This document shows positions 47,757 through 58,574 of a DNA stretch of 64,000 nucleotides, in pieces. The stretch is from Ectocarpus siliculosus (Eukaryota; Sar; Phaeophyceae; Ectocarpales; Ectocarpaceae), in the NCBI GenBank assembly GCA_000310025.1, contig FN649728.1:3054936-3118935 (forward strand). Direction: 5' to 3'. The translations under genes were made by a program, and so were the position numbers. Under the pieces are notes generated by a model. It saw only the letters and a list, made by a program, of their open reading frames with translations, was not told where the DNA came from and searched no databases. Numbering within the stretch: the stretch's first letter is position 1; the number at the start of each line of letters is the position of its first letter.

Positions 47757-48636
47757 CCACCACGTACAAAACTTTAGAGGACGCCCCCCAGGAAGCTCAG
47801 ATAGGTAAAACGCTCCCGAAAACCTTTCACGGGCATCCAGCCAAAATGAAAGCAAACACAACCGACGCCTTAGCTATTGCATCACGTAAGGGACGCCCTA
47901 GTGCCATGCTCACCATGACATGCAATGGTAACTGGGAAGCAATTCAAGCTAATCTGTTACCCGGTCAAACAGCGTACGACAGGCCAGACTTATGCGACCG
48001 TGTCTTCAAAATTAAAATGGCTGAACTCATGAAAGACCTCAGGAGTGGCAAGATTTTTGGACCGATTGACTTTGAGATGAGCTGCGTAGAGTTCCAGAAG
48101 AGGGGCATGCCCCATATGCATTTAGTAGTGCGCTTTGAGGGACCTTTGCCCGATCAGATGGGAGAAATGGACGAATGAATGGTGTTGGGCGGAAGTGCCG
48201 CCGCCAGAGCTCAACAAAGTGGTAGATCAAGAGATCAAGTGCTGAACCTCATGGTACATAATAAACAGTGTGGCAGTCACAACCCCACATCACCGTGCAT
48301 GAAGGAAGATCGAAAACGGCCTGGAGTTAAGGTGTGCGGCAAAAACTATCCCCAACCATGGCGTGACGTAGCCGCTGTGGGCAAGACCGGTAGAGCCGAG
48401 TACCGTCGTAGAGATACCGGAGAGAGATTTCCCTACACACACAGCGTGAACGGCAAATTTATCGAATCATTCGCCACCAATCAATGGATAGCACCGTTCA
48501 ACATTTGGCTCCTTTCCAAATACAACTGTCACATGTGTTTTGACGTCTGCACCGCCAACGCCATAGTCAAGTATATTTACAAGTACATCACGAAAGGCGC
48601 CGACTTTATCAAGGCCAAGATTGTTTGTGGTGGTGA
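47757..48636 (+). pseudogene. Helitron Rep/helicase, segment 3 (HUH nuclease)
   Basis: Carries the Rep domain of rolling-circle transposases: AMLTMTCNGNWEAIQANLL, DRPDLCDRVFKIKMAELMKD, VEFQKRGMPHMHLVVRF with the HUH histidines at codons 48113 and 48119, then MVHNKQCGSHNPTSPCM, NQWIAPFNIWLLSKYNCHM and IVKYIYKYITKGAD containing the catalytic tyrosine region. Two frameshifts break it: a 4-bp GAAT tandem duplication at about 48173 (stop 48176), and a second near 48236. It ends at 48636, where the PIF/Harbinger element is inserted, and resumes at 56844. Confidence 0.85.
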
Positions 48637-48900
48637 GGGGGTGTCTTATCAGGCCGAAAAAATACGTATTTGGTTACGAAACCGTATTTTCTTGAAATAT
48701 ATGGAGGCGTTCCTCTACGTTTCCGTAAAAAGAGCAAGGCGTATTTTTTGGGGGCTTGCTCCTTTTACGGATCGGTAAAAAATTTCCCGCTTTTTTTCGG
48801 CTACCGGAGCAGACACCGGTCACGCGTGCTGTCTTCATCACACCACACCTAGACAGCACCAACAGCACCCCAAAGTGCTTCCCAAGGCAACTCCACTACC

Positions 48901-51569
48901 ATGCCTGAGCGTGGGAAGCGTCAAGATCCCAGGGGGATCGCAGCGCAACGCCGGGAGAAGCGCCGTCGGCGAGCTATCGACGAGGAGGATGTAGCCCATG
49001 ACAAGAGATTCACAGTCTTGGGTCTTGTGAGGGCCGTAGTAGTGGCGGCGGGCGTCGTGGCAGCAGGAGAGGCTCATCGTGCCCACTGCCCTCAGGAACG
49101 GGAGCCCATCTACGAGCCCAAGCGTCTTCCGTGGGCTCAACACGAGGCGGACCTCGATAAACGGCACGGGTGGCGGCGGTCGTACCGCATGGAGAAAGGC
49201 AGTTTCCACAAGCTTGTCGAGCTACTCCGCCCTTCGCTGGAAGTCAACGCTTTCTTCGGCGGTGAGTGTTGATGTGTAGATGCAGCCGCCCACGGCAGGT
49301 ATGCGTGATGAGGGTTCTTCTGGGTGTATATGTAGAAAGCAACGGGGAAGAGCACAAGTCTAAAACATGTGCTGTACATAGACTACTACTGCTGTAGTCT
49401 ATGTTCCTGCTGCCTTTTTTAAAAAAGCAACTCGCTCGTCGAACATGCGGCAGCAGGGTACGTACAGCGCAGCAGCAGTATTGTACGATATACTGCTGTT
49501 ACAAGACACATACTTGTACAGCAGCGGTCATTGTATGGGTTAAAGGCGGAGGTACTATTCGTGACGCTCACTACTGTGTAGCAGTATTCACAGGGCGTAC
49601 AGTACACGCCGGCCCCACTAAACAAATACAGCCTCGTCGGGAGCCGATACAAATTGTCGTATCCCGCAATGACACAACAGCTGTCGACACGTGCTCATCA
49701 TGTGCAAAAAATGCGTATGTAGGTGATGAACACAGAGCCGTCTCCGTACCGTAGTACATAGGTAGGTGTATTGGGCCGGCAATCTGACGAGTTTGCGGAG
49801 AACATGCGCCCCCCGTCGTAGGTTGCTAAACTAAGTGCTGGCGATTGCAAACATGCCCCCTTTGACACTCGTACTTCTGTCCTGAACGACTCACGCTCAT
49901 CCTGCAAACGTTATCTGCGCGTCGCTCGGAAACCCCACAGCACTGCGATCGCCAACCAACGGCGCCATAGCTGTGGAAGTCCGCGTTGCCGCGGCGTTGA
50001 GGATCCTGGCTGGCGGCAGTTACTGGGATGTTGCCCTCATGTTTGGCTTGTCGAGGGCGGTCACGTTCGACATCTTGTGGCAAGTGATCGATGCCATCAA
50101 CGAGACGCCTGCGATTGGGGCATTTGACTTCCCCCTGACCGAGGAAGGCTGCATGCGAAACGCCAATAGATTCAAGGTGAGACCTAACGGTGGTCAGTAC
50201 TGCAACTACGGTTATTCTTGGCGGCATTCTTTCGACCAACCGCGGGATATCGTGTATTTTTTCACGTCTGCTGTTTCCAGCCGTTTTAGCGTAGGGAGGA
50301 CTATCTATACGCAGCCCTCGTTGATAAGAGAGAAACAAAAGTGTTGTCGCCGGCGGGTACGAGTTCGGGTTGTCATCGTGGTCAGCATGGTTCGAACCGA
50401 AAAATATCCCCCGGGTCCCGGGTGGTTCGCCAGCTTTCGGTGTCCTTTACAAATAAATGTTGTTGTCATCCTTTGTGTATGCTGGCCACGTTGGTTCGGC
50501 CCCGCAACAGCAGTGGCCCGGCAACAGATTTTAGCGATACAAGAGTGTGGAATCAATGGCAGTCACCTCCGTGGCTCTAAAATGCCCTGATACCTTCGTA
50601 CCGCTGTACGTGACGCATGATTATGATTAGGATTATCAAACGGCCCAACTCTCAGTTTACATGGTATGCCCGCCGTTGCTGGCGATGGCGCCGTCGCCGA
50701 TGACATCAACCCACACAACGTACAGCTGAACACTGTTTACCAATTTTTGTCAACGTATCTCTCGACTTATTTTATATCCCTTCCCGACACTGCTACTTTC
50801 CCGCCCTCGTGTCTGCCGTCTACAAATGCAGGAGAAGAGCACCGATGGCATTTTCTCCTGGGTCGTCGCCGCCGTGGATGGTCTGTTCATCAAGGGCAGG
50901 GCTCCGTATGCGAAAGACACCGCCAACGTCCTCGCGTACTACTCTGGCAGCAAGTCCGCGTACGGCATCAACGTACAAGCGATGTGCACCGCCGACTACC
51001 GGTTTTGCGCGATGTCGGCGATCTCACCAGGCTCTACGAACGACTGGGTAGCATGGAATCGATCTTCCCTCGCCAAGGCCGTCGCCCGCTTGCCCACCGG
51101 ATTTCACATCATTGGTGACGCCGCCTACCCCATTGGAGAAAAGCTTCTGACTCCGTACCCTGGGAGGCTGCTGCCGGCGGGGGAGGACTCGTTCAACTTC
51201 CACCTGAGCCAGCTTCGTGTCAAGATCGAGCAGAGCTTCGGCATCCTGGTTTCGACTTGGGGCATTCTGTGGAGACCTCTCCGCGTGCAGTTCGCAGGAC
51301 GCGCGGATCTCATCACGGCTCTTTTCCATCTGCACAACTTCCTGCAAGACGAGAAGGTATCGCCGATCCAGCTTGCAGAGGAGGACTCGCGCAGCGGACG
51401 CAACCGGCCGGCCCTCTGTGCTACGCAGCGCACCTTGCCGGATGGCTGGCAAACGGAGCAGCCGGCTCCTTCGAGGAGCGGTGAGACCCCGGCCCGAGCG
51501 GCTATCCGCACGGCCCTGGAGTTGAAGAAGCAGTGGAGGCCGGACTACAACCGCCAGAGGAATTCGTGA
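48901..51569 (+). CDS. PIF/Harbinger transposase (HARBI1-like, DDE_Tnp_4)
   Basis: Exons 48901-49261, 49941-50176 and 50832-51569; all GT-AG, phases 1 and 0, giving 444 aa with no break. It cuts and pastes the element by DDE chemistry. Exon 1 has a basic N-terminus and YRMEKGSFHKLVELLRPSLE. Exon 2 carries the HTH-like block LRILAGGSYWDVALMFGLSR and ILWQVIDAINETPAIGAFDF. Exon 3 has the catalytic residues: D215 (AAVDGLFIKG), D295 (IIGDAAYP) and E332 (RVKIEQSFGIL), followed by the conserved LHNFLQDE. Upstream DNA (48800-48900) is the presumed promoter. Introns contain CTACAGCAGTA-type motifs common in this window. Family assignment is firm; activity is inferred from intactness. Confidence 0.9.
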
Positions 51570-52604
51570 GCACGTATCCAGCCCGGCGGCATCGCGTCGC
51601 GCGCGCAGAAGCGGGAAGTGGGGACGGGTCTACAAAGGGGCGGATGGGGGCGGATGGGGGGGAAGGTCGCTACTACAAGCGGGCGAGAGGCGCGGCGGGG
51701 GACAAGGGGGGTGGGGGTGGGGCGCGCGGGGATGCGATTCTTCCCGTGGCGGGTACACTAAATGGGCGGGTTGCGGTTAGGGGCCACATGAGCGGATGGC
51801 GGCAGAAGTACGCTAGCTTCCACGGTATGACGAGACGCGTGAAAGGGAGGATAGCGGCGCGGGAGGGAGAGGCGCGGGAGGGAGGTACCTCAGTGTGGAG
51901 GGCGGAGGGCGCTGGAAGAACGTGTTTTGGGTGTTGGTGGTAGGGTGTCGGCGCATCCCGGGGAGAGGTGGGGGGTGTGATGTGTGACATGTTGATTCTC
52001 GCTGACATGTTTTGTGGGTGTCGGTGTGGAGCGTTCTGACCAGATGTGTCCGGGTACACTTGGTTCGTAATGTGTGTGTTCGTGCCGGCAACACTTTATG
52101 GTTAACATGCATCGTGTGCGGATGAAAGCGGGGTCCTGTGGGTCTTGGAGGGTGCTTGTTTTGCCTAGGGCATTAAAAGTGTGGGCATGTTCGACTTTTT
52201 TTCCTAATTGATAGGAGGGTGTGAATCGAAAACGTTGTTGTCGTTGATACAACTTTTAATGATGTCTCTGCATCCCTGTATTACATATTCGTCGCGTGGG
52301 TGAAAATATTGCTCCAGGTTGCAGACCTGAAGGAGACCCACACACACGCTAAAAATTGGGGTCTTGTCGAATCCCATCGCGAACACATTCCTGCGCTTCA
52401 AGTGAGCATGCGCGGAGACGGGAAAAATTGCAAGGCTCCAAAATTGCGGAACCAAAGCGTGCCTCAGAGTCCCCGCCAACACCCAACGTAGTATTGGGTT
52501 GCAAGAACAAGTCTTGCAAATAGGAAAACACCAAACGATATGCATGTCCGCAGAGTGGCGGCACGGCAGGTTACCCGCAAGCGATGTCTTCGGCGTTCTT
52601 CAAC

Positions 52605-53060
52605 CATATTATCCTTGATACTCCTTTGTTGCCTCAAGGCATCCTCTCAAAGTGTTGTTGCCAACCAAACAACCCACACGTCTCTGCGGAGGCGCACGTA
52701 TCCAAAAAAAAATGATGCTACGAAAAGACGAAGTCGTTGACTCAACCATGCCCAACAATAAAAATGAACCCCCAAAAAAAAGAAGGCTACGACCCTCGCA
52801 GCAAGGAAGCCCTGCAGCAGGGAGAGAAATAAAAAAACGCATCCTCGTGTTCGTTGAATACAGTCACAGCAACTTGCCCGTGAACCACAACGGTCTCGGC
52901 TTTCTTCCACTATATTTATTTTCGTTGATACTCCTTTGTTCCGTAAAGCATCCTCTCAAAGGGTTGTTGCCTACCAATCCACACGTCTATGCGGAGGCGC
53001 ACGTATCCTCAATGCTGCGACGAAACGAAGACGTTGACTCAATCATGCCCAACGATAAAA
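52605..53060 (+). repeat. Two diverged copies of a ~150-bp sequence
   Basis: Blocks TTGATACTCCTTTGTT, GCATCCTCTCAAAG.GTTGTTGCC, ACACGTCT.TGCGGAGGCGCA and TTGACTCAA.CATGCCCAAC occur at about 52611-52765 and 52921-53060, offset about 308 nt. They lie between the transposase and the Myb-like gene and look non-coding. Confidence 0.75.
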
Positions 53061-53151
53061 AATGAAACTACCCCCCCGCCCCCCCCCCCGTCACGCATGC
53101 ATAAAATTCGACGATTGCACGGTAACACTTTTCCGGGAGTGCATATGGGTG

Positions 53152-54195
53152 TTATTCGTCGCCAAACATTTCCTTCTCGATGCCGGCCAACATTTTGCGC
53201 AGGAATCTAACTCTCGTCTGATAACCCTCTTCTTTTTCTTTCTCCTCCTCCACAATTTTCTTCGAGAATTCGGCGTGGGACTCGGTCATTTCCTTCTGGA
53301 GGGCGAGGCCAGAAGCCTTGCTGTCGTGTTCAGCAGTCTTGCAAGCGTGTTCCTCTTTTTTTTTGTACCACTCTGATTTTTCTGATCCGCCAACCTTTTC
53401 CAGCAGTGGCTCCATATCTTTGATTGCGGTTTTCATGGCAGCGGACGTAGCCTCTGCCACGCTTTGCCCCACCCCCTTTTTTTTTTGCTTTTTTCCCCGC
53501 CTGTTCTGCTCGTGGAGCCTGGCGCCCTCCCGCTTGGCGGCCGCCCGGCGGTCGGCACCGCCTGTGCCGACAATGCCCTCTCCGGTCCCGTCGTCCTCTC
53601 GCTGAGCGCCCTCGGGGAGGAGATTGTTGCACACTTGGTTCAGCTCGGGGTATTTCTCGATTGCGCAACCGAGAACATACGTGTCCGTGCACCCTGTAAA
53701 AAAACAAAATGCAAGGCGTGGGCGGGAGTTTTTTTTGGACCAATTGGTATGGTCTTTCGTCGTGCTTCAAAATACACCATCAGGCCTCAATGCCAACGTC
53801 ATCCCTGGAGCACGTTTTACAACACTGTCGATAACTCCAAGTATCACATCAAAACTCCGACCGTAGCAGCACTTGCACGCTGTGAAGGATGGGCGGAATT
53901 TATGCCACGACCACAAAATCGCCCAAGGTTCCTCGAGCAAACATACGCTATTTTATACAAGGCCCCATTCCACCCATCCCTTACCTTGACAAAATGAAAG
54001 CCATGGCTGGTTGTTGCCGGATTCACTCTTCCAGTTGGCATAAGGCTGGTTCCACTTCGCCTTTGCCGTAGCCCACATCCTGGAAAGCTTCTCCGCCGAG
54101 ATGTTTGGTTGCTGGATGATGTTCGGGTCGACGTGAGACACTTGCTCGTCGTCCACGATTTTTCTCACCTTAAAAACGTCCACATCATCACCCAT
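53152..54195 (-). CDS. Myb/SANT-like DNA-binding protein of the Harbinger element
   Basis: Exons 54195-53985 and 53693-53152; donor CAAG|GTAAGG, acceptor TTTACAG, phase 1, 250 aa. The N-terminal half matches the trihelix/MADF-type Myb fold found in the second protein of PIF/Harbinger elements: tryptophans in SRMWATAKAKWNQPYANW, the block NNQPWLSFCQG, and CTDTYVLGCAIEKYPELNQV across the splice. In known elements this partner brings the transposase to DNA and the nucleus. The middle is Gly/Lys-rich (RRGKKQKKKG, a likely nuclear signal) and the C-terminal ~90 residues are coiled-coil (FSKKIVEEEKEKEEGYQTRV). The ATG could be as early as 54255 in the same frame. The gene is convergent with the transposase. 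Confidence 0.8.
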
Positions 54196-54835
54196 ATATG
54201 GGGCATGCATACAGCGAGAGAGCGAGAGAGCGAGGGAGCGGGCAGCGCAGATCATACACGTGTTCTTTAAAAAAACTTACATAGAGTACCGCCCGGGCGT
54301 GCGAGGAATTTAACACGATTTTGATACGAAGAAAAACAACATACCGAACGGGGAATGCACCTCTCGCGGGAAGCTTAGTACTGTCTGCCTGATCCCGGCC
54401 TGTATTTTAGCGTTGCTTCTGCAGTGTTATTTTTTTCTGTCGTGTAATATTGTTTGGCTATGCACTCCTGTGGAATTCTTCTGCGCGTTTTCTACGTCTT
54501 CCACCAATAGGTGAAGGTTTCGAAGCAACTACAGCAGTATGATCGTCGTCGGCGTCAGTAACAACACCATAAGTTATCGGTGTACGTCAACAGCAGGTTG
54601 ACCCGCTCTTGGGGGTGGATACCTCATGGCTTTTTACCTAAAACAACAGCGATCGTCCGTGGACGTCATGAGGTGTTGAGTACGATGGGTAAAATGACCA
54701 CAAAAAAAAGGCATGCGTGTCAACATACACTTCGACTGCTGTCTATATACAACGTTCTCGGCCGATCCGTCCTAATCAATCCCCCTACCCATGACCGTGT
54801 ACCTGGTGGTCAGGGTCTCGGAAGCGCGCGGTGAC

Positions 54836-56452
54836 CTATGTCCACAATTCGTTCCGCGGCCCGACTGATGAGGTGTCCAGGTCCTGCCGGGTCGCCTGCA
54901 AGCGGCTCTCTATGAGAAGTGGGCGGATGGCGTCTTCGCACAGGATCCCAACGAGCCGCATCATGCAGTGTGGGCCCTTGCGCTCCGTGTTGCTGCCGCT
55001 CCCTCCGACGGAACCATCCCCGTCCGGTCCGGCTGCACCACCCGTCGATGAACCACCAGTGGGAGTACTCCCGCCCGCAGAATCCCCCTTTCCCGCTTCG
55101 TCTTCCTTGGCCAGGGCGTCGTAAAGGTCCGCCACACTGTACTCCACATTATCGACTTGAAACGGCACGTTACTGTCACGTGCTATGGCGACCATCCCGA
55201 CAACATTTCGAAACGTAAGGAGTGCTTTGGCAGGAATGGCTCCCTCCTCCTCGTCCTCCTCCCCGTTTCTGCGTCCAGATTTGCCTGCGCGAACATTAGG
55301 GATAGGAGAAAGCGGCCCACACAACGAATAAGCCTTCGCATGAGAGGACGCCTCGGGTGTACACCCCCAACCGGAGCAAAACTACATATTCCTCATGCTG
55401 TACTCCACAAAAAATCGTTCAACTCTAGACATTCCTCTGAGCGTGAGAGGACAGAACACACAAAGCTTATGCGTTTAGGTCCGTGCACCACCAGTTGTCG
55501 TCGACAAAGCATGCCTGGTAGTACGCTGTGCGTGCCTTCATTTTCCCACTTACTGGGGCAAATAAAACAGCTCTCGAGCATGCCGTACCTTCTACTGTAC
55601 GAACAGGTCGATTTGAAGCGGGCATTCTACATAATACACACAAAGCAGTAATTTTGTTTTGTAACCTTTACGCACACTGCGTTCGACTGCAGCATACTTA
55701 CCTATACTTTTACTCAATACTCTGTGCCGTCTGCTGTGACTCTCATCGACGACGAATCTACACAATACCAGCATCTCACCGGCTGTGATAGCATTGAGGT
55801 CGTCATAGTACGGACATGGCCGGTTCATGTTGCCGTCGTGAGATCGGAGGGCCTGCACCAGGACATGCTTGTCGCCCTCCTTCGACATCCTCGGGATCTT
55901 GCGGTGCGCGCATGTCCTCCTCAGCAGATGTGCGGCCCAGAGCGGGTAGTCCTTGCCCCGGGCTTTCTTGGCACTCGCTACTAGGCTTGCCTTTGTTGAG
56001 TTCATGTTCCCTACGGCGCTGCCGCCGGCGCTCGCCTTCCGCTTGCCATGGTTTTTTTTTCTGCCCGCTCCCCCTCCCCCGAATGTTGCTTCCCGTATTT
56101 CCTTTGCGAACACGATATCTCCGGACTCGACATCTCCGGACTCGACATCTCCGGACTCCTGTGAGCCTATGTCCGACGGAGCTGTACTCTCCTCTACCGA
56201 CACATTATTGCTGCTGCCACTTGACATCGGAGCGTCCTTCCCGTTGTCGTCGTCGCTGCTCTCCGATTCGCTCCAATTCTTCCCTGGGTCTTCGCCAAAC
56301 TGCTTGTCGTCGAGAATCTTTCTTATGGCCACCTGACGAGCTTTAGCACCTTCACCGTCCATGAAGCCCGGCATCAGCCCCGCGCCAGGTGGCACCCCCT
56401 GTTGTGTATCGGTATGGGGGGTAACCCTGCTGTGGACGGCCTGGCGGACCAT
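54836..56452 (-). CDS. Third Harbinger gene, unknown nuclear-type protein
   Basis: Exons 56452-55780 and 55284-54836, donor GCCG|GTGAGA, acceptor GCGCAG, phase 1: 373 aa without a break. Residues 40-130 are acidic and Ser-rich with a short repeat (SGDVESGDVESGDI). A basic run (GRKKNHGKRK) follows. WAAHLLRRTCAHRKIPRMSK and KHVLVQALRSHDG resemble a SAP-type helix-extended-helix DNA-binding motif, tentatively. The second exon has TFRNVVGMVAIARDSNVPFQ, VEYSVADLYDALAKE, a Gly/Ser/Thr-rich linker and a helical end (RLVGILCEDAIRPLLIESRL). The start may lie further up: a frame from ATG 56615 (MNNNAVAVAGRPSRTK) also reads well but does not join directly. I know of no third gene of this kind in the superfamily. 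Confidence 0.6.
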
Positions 56453-56840
56453 GCCGCTCGGTGCCGGCTGGAGCTGTACGGCGCCAGCAGGCGTGATCTA
56501 TCTGGGCAACACCATGCCCAGCAGCTGCACCACTTTCACCTCCACCCTGCAGTCGCAGAGGCACCGTTTTCGTTCTTGATGGCCGGCCTGCCACTGCTAC
56601 GGCGTTGTTGTTCATGGTGTGGGTGTATAACGTCTGTTGTGGGAGTCCTCGGGTCTCTCGCCTGGTCGGGACCGGTGTGTGTACGTCGAGCCGTGGCGCT
56701 TTCCGTAATTTTTGAAAAAATACGCGCCTTCGCGCCTTCTGCCGATAAGAACCACTGGAAACCCTAGTTACGGTTCCGTGAAAAAAGTTACTATTCGGTG
56801 AAAAAAGTTACGAATTTTTGCGGCCTGATAAGACACACCC

Positions 56841-57267
56841 TGACGAAATTGAAGCTTACCGATCGGCAAGAAGATACGTGTCAGCGGCAGAGGCTGCGTG
56901 GCGATTACTTGGTTTCCACATCATGGAGCGCCACCCTTCCGTCACGTCCCTTCGCTTGCACCTTCCCGATGAACAACACGTCATTGTCGATCAAACTCTT
57001 ACACGTGCCGAACAGAAGTCGGAAGCCGAACAGACCAAATCCGACCTCATGCTGTACTTTGGAAGACCTACCGAGTCCGACTTCGATTCCCTCACGTACC
57101 TGGACTACAACGAGAAGTACATTGTCAACAAAAATGGTACATCATTTCTCACATCTGCATACTGCGGGAACAAACTGCTGGGAATCTCACAGCCACCGCA
57201 TACCATCGTTTACCAGATGCCAAGAACATGCGTCTTGCGGTACGCTTCTCTCAGCGTGGCGGCGTAA
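56841..57267 (+). pseudogene. Helitron Rep/helicase, segment 4
   Basis: Continues the Rep domain directly after the KYIYKYITKG block of segment 3: DEIEAYRSARRYVSAAEAAW, RLLGFHIMERHPSVTSLRLH, LPDEQHVIVD, then SDFDSLTYLDYNEKYIVNK. These are conserved Helitron motifs between the nuclease and the helicase. From about 57130 similarity fades and the frame ends at 57267. The helicase domain is not found anywhere in the rest of the window, so the Helitron is either truncated here or interrupted again by an insertion extending past the window. Confidence 0.8.
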
Positions 57268-57641
57268 GCCGCCGAAAGCCTTGTATGCATATGCATAATA
57301 TATATGGAGCAGCTCCATATACACGGGTACATACATGCAGCAGTAATGTCTGGGCTCGTACGTAAATTACTGCAACAAAAGTCCTGGCAGAGGGGCTGAT
57401 ATTCGAGGCTATACAAAGTTGGGCTTCAATGTTCAAGTGTAGCGCCTGTACTCAAGTCTGGCGACCGCTGATGGCATCCAACATGGGTCCGATGAGAAGG
57501 CTTCTCTTGTACTCTTGAACTGCTGTATGCAAACTTCGGCAAAGTTGAACAAGCTGTATGTGTTCATGGACACAGGGACCACCACGGCGCTGTCAACTGC
57601 CTGTAAACACTTGCTGGTTATGTACAGGGTGTCTCCGTAGA
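57268..57641. other. No recognisable gene
   Basis: Spacer after the Helitron remnant; a short palindrome CATATATGGAGCAGCTCCATAT lies near 57300-57325 in slightly imperfect form. Nothing else seen. Confidence 0.45.
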
Positions 57642-57729
57642 CCGACGGGGATCGTCCAACAATCTACGGACCTATCGTCCAACAATCTGCGGTCCGTAGG
57701 TCCGTAGATTGTTGGACGATCCCCGTCGG
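57642..57729. repeat. Perfect 33-bp inverted repeat (hairpin)
   Basis: Arms 57642-57674 and 57697-57729 are exact reverse complements, with a 22-nt spacer that itself repeats TCGTCCAACAATCTGCGG, a partial third copy. The stem starts CCGACGGGGATCGTCC. It could be a small foldback element or the transcribed end of an unrecognised element. Confidence 0.95.
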
Positions 57730-58211
57730 CGGCGGAATAGAACAACCGCTGTCGGAAATAAAAATAACAACAATAATAACCCGACAAACCAACATACGTA
57801 CCATCTTCCTTCTACACCTTTCCAGCATGCGGAGAGATACACAAGACGGTTCCAAACTGTCTTGTTGAGCCTGTTACCCACAGGGGAGATGTCGCTGTGT
57901 GCGGGAAATCGTGGAAATACAGGTAGCCTTCCTCTGACGCTATATGGATTAATTGCTAATAATCTATCTTAGACTCTCAGATAGAGATGGATTCGTTGGG
58001 TCAAATAAAAAAAAAGTATTACTACCAAGTCCTGGTACTATGCTCGTGGGAACGCAACAGCAAGGCGAAGTATTCTACATATGGATACCATTCTCTATTC
58101 ATACCCCCAGCCAAAGCATCAGAGAAAGGCTGCTCCTCCGACACTCTCTGTACACCCGAGAAGAGAGGCGCGGCGAGCTCTGCGTGTTGGACCGTGGCAA
58201 CCCCGGCGGCG

Positions 58212-58574
58212 ATGAGTCACGAGCGAGTCGTGGAGGCAGTGCTGTGGGTGATCTTCGCCGCGACCCTGCTCAAGACCGTTCTGGTGGCCAACGCGTTGTG
58301 GAGCGTCGCAAGCGAATCTGGGAAGAAAGCAGTTGCAGCTCCCGGTGGGCAAAGGTCAGGGCAGGCCAGCTCAAGCGGCGCGGGCGACCAAGCGGATCGC
58401 AACACCTCTTTACGCCCGCCACCGCTGGGCCGGCAACGGGCCGGAGGCGATCGGCGCACGCTACCTTCGAAACTGAGGTGTGTGCCGTTGTGCCGAAAGA
58501 GACTACGGGGGGGACGACACACACACATCAAACTGCCAATCAGAATCAGATCCGAGAACAAGAGTCCCTTGTGA
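58212..58574 (+). CDS. Small N-terminally anchored membrane protein candidate
   Basis: ATG 58212 (context GGCGATGAG) begins MSHERVVEAVLWVIFAATLL, one hydrophobic segment of ~20 residues, then a Gly/Ser/Ala-rich polar region (GQRSGQASSSGAGDQADR) and a basic tail. Coding composition weakens after about 58470, where a GTGTGT donor-like site follows CTGAG, so the true gene may continue in an exon I did not find. No family recognised. Confidence 0.35.
   Translation: MSHERVVEAVLWVIFAATLLKTVLVANALWSVASESGKKAVAAPGGQRSGQASSSGAGDQADRNTSLRPPPLGRQRAGGDRRTLPSKLRCVPLCRKRLRGGRHTHIKLPIRIRSENKSPL

Larger units (their letters stand above)
48637..56840. mobile_element. PIF/Harbinger DNA transposon, 8,204 bp
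   Basis: Terminal inverted repeats: left GGGGGTGTCTTATCAGGCCG (48637-48656) and right, as complement, GGGTGTGTCTTATCAGGCCG (56821-56840). The match extends to ~32 bp with three mismatches. The 3-bp target duplication TGA (48634-48636 and 56841-56843) is the size typical of this superfamily. Removing it with one TGA restores the Helitron frame as IVCGGDEIEAYRS. It encodes a DDE transposase (plus), a Myb/SANT-like protein (minus) and a third gene (minus). Most PIF/Harbinger elements carry only the first two. Transposase and Myb models show no frameshift, so it may be active. Confidence 0.9.
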
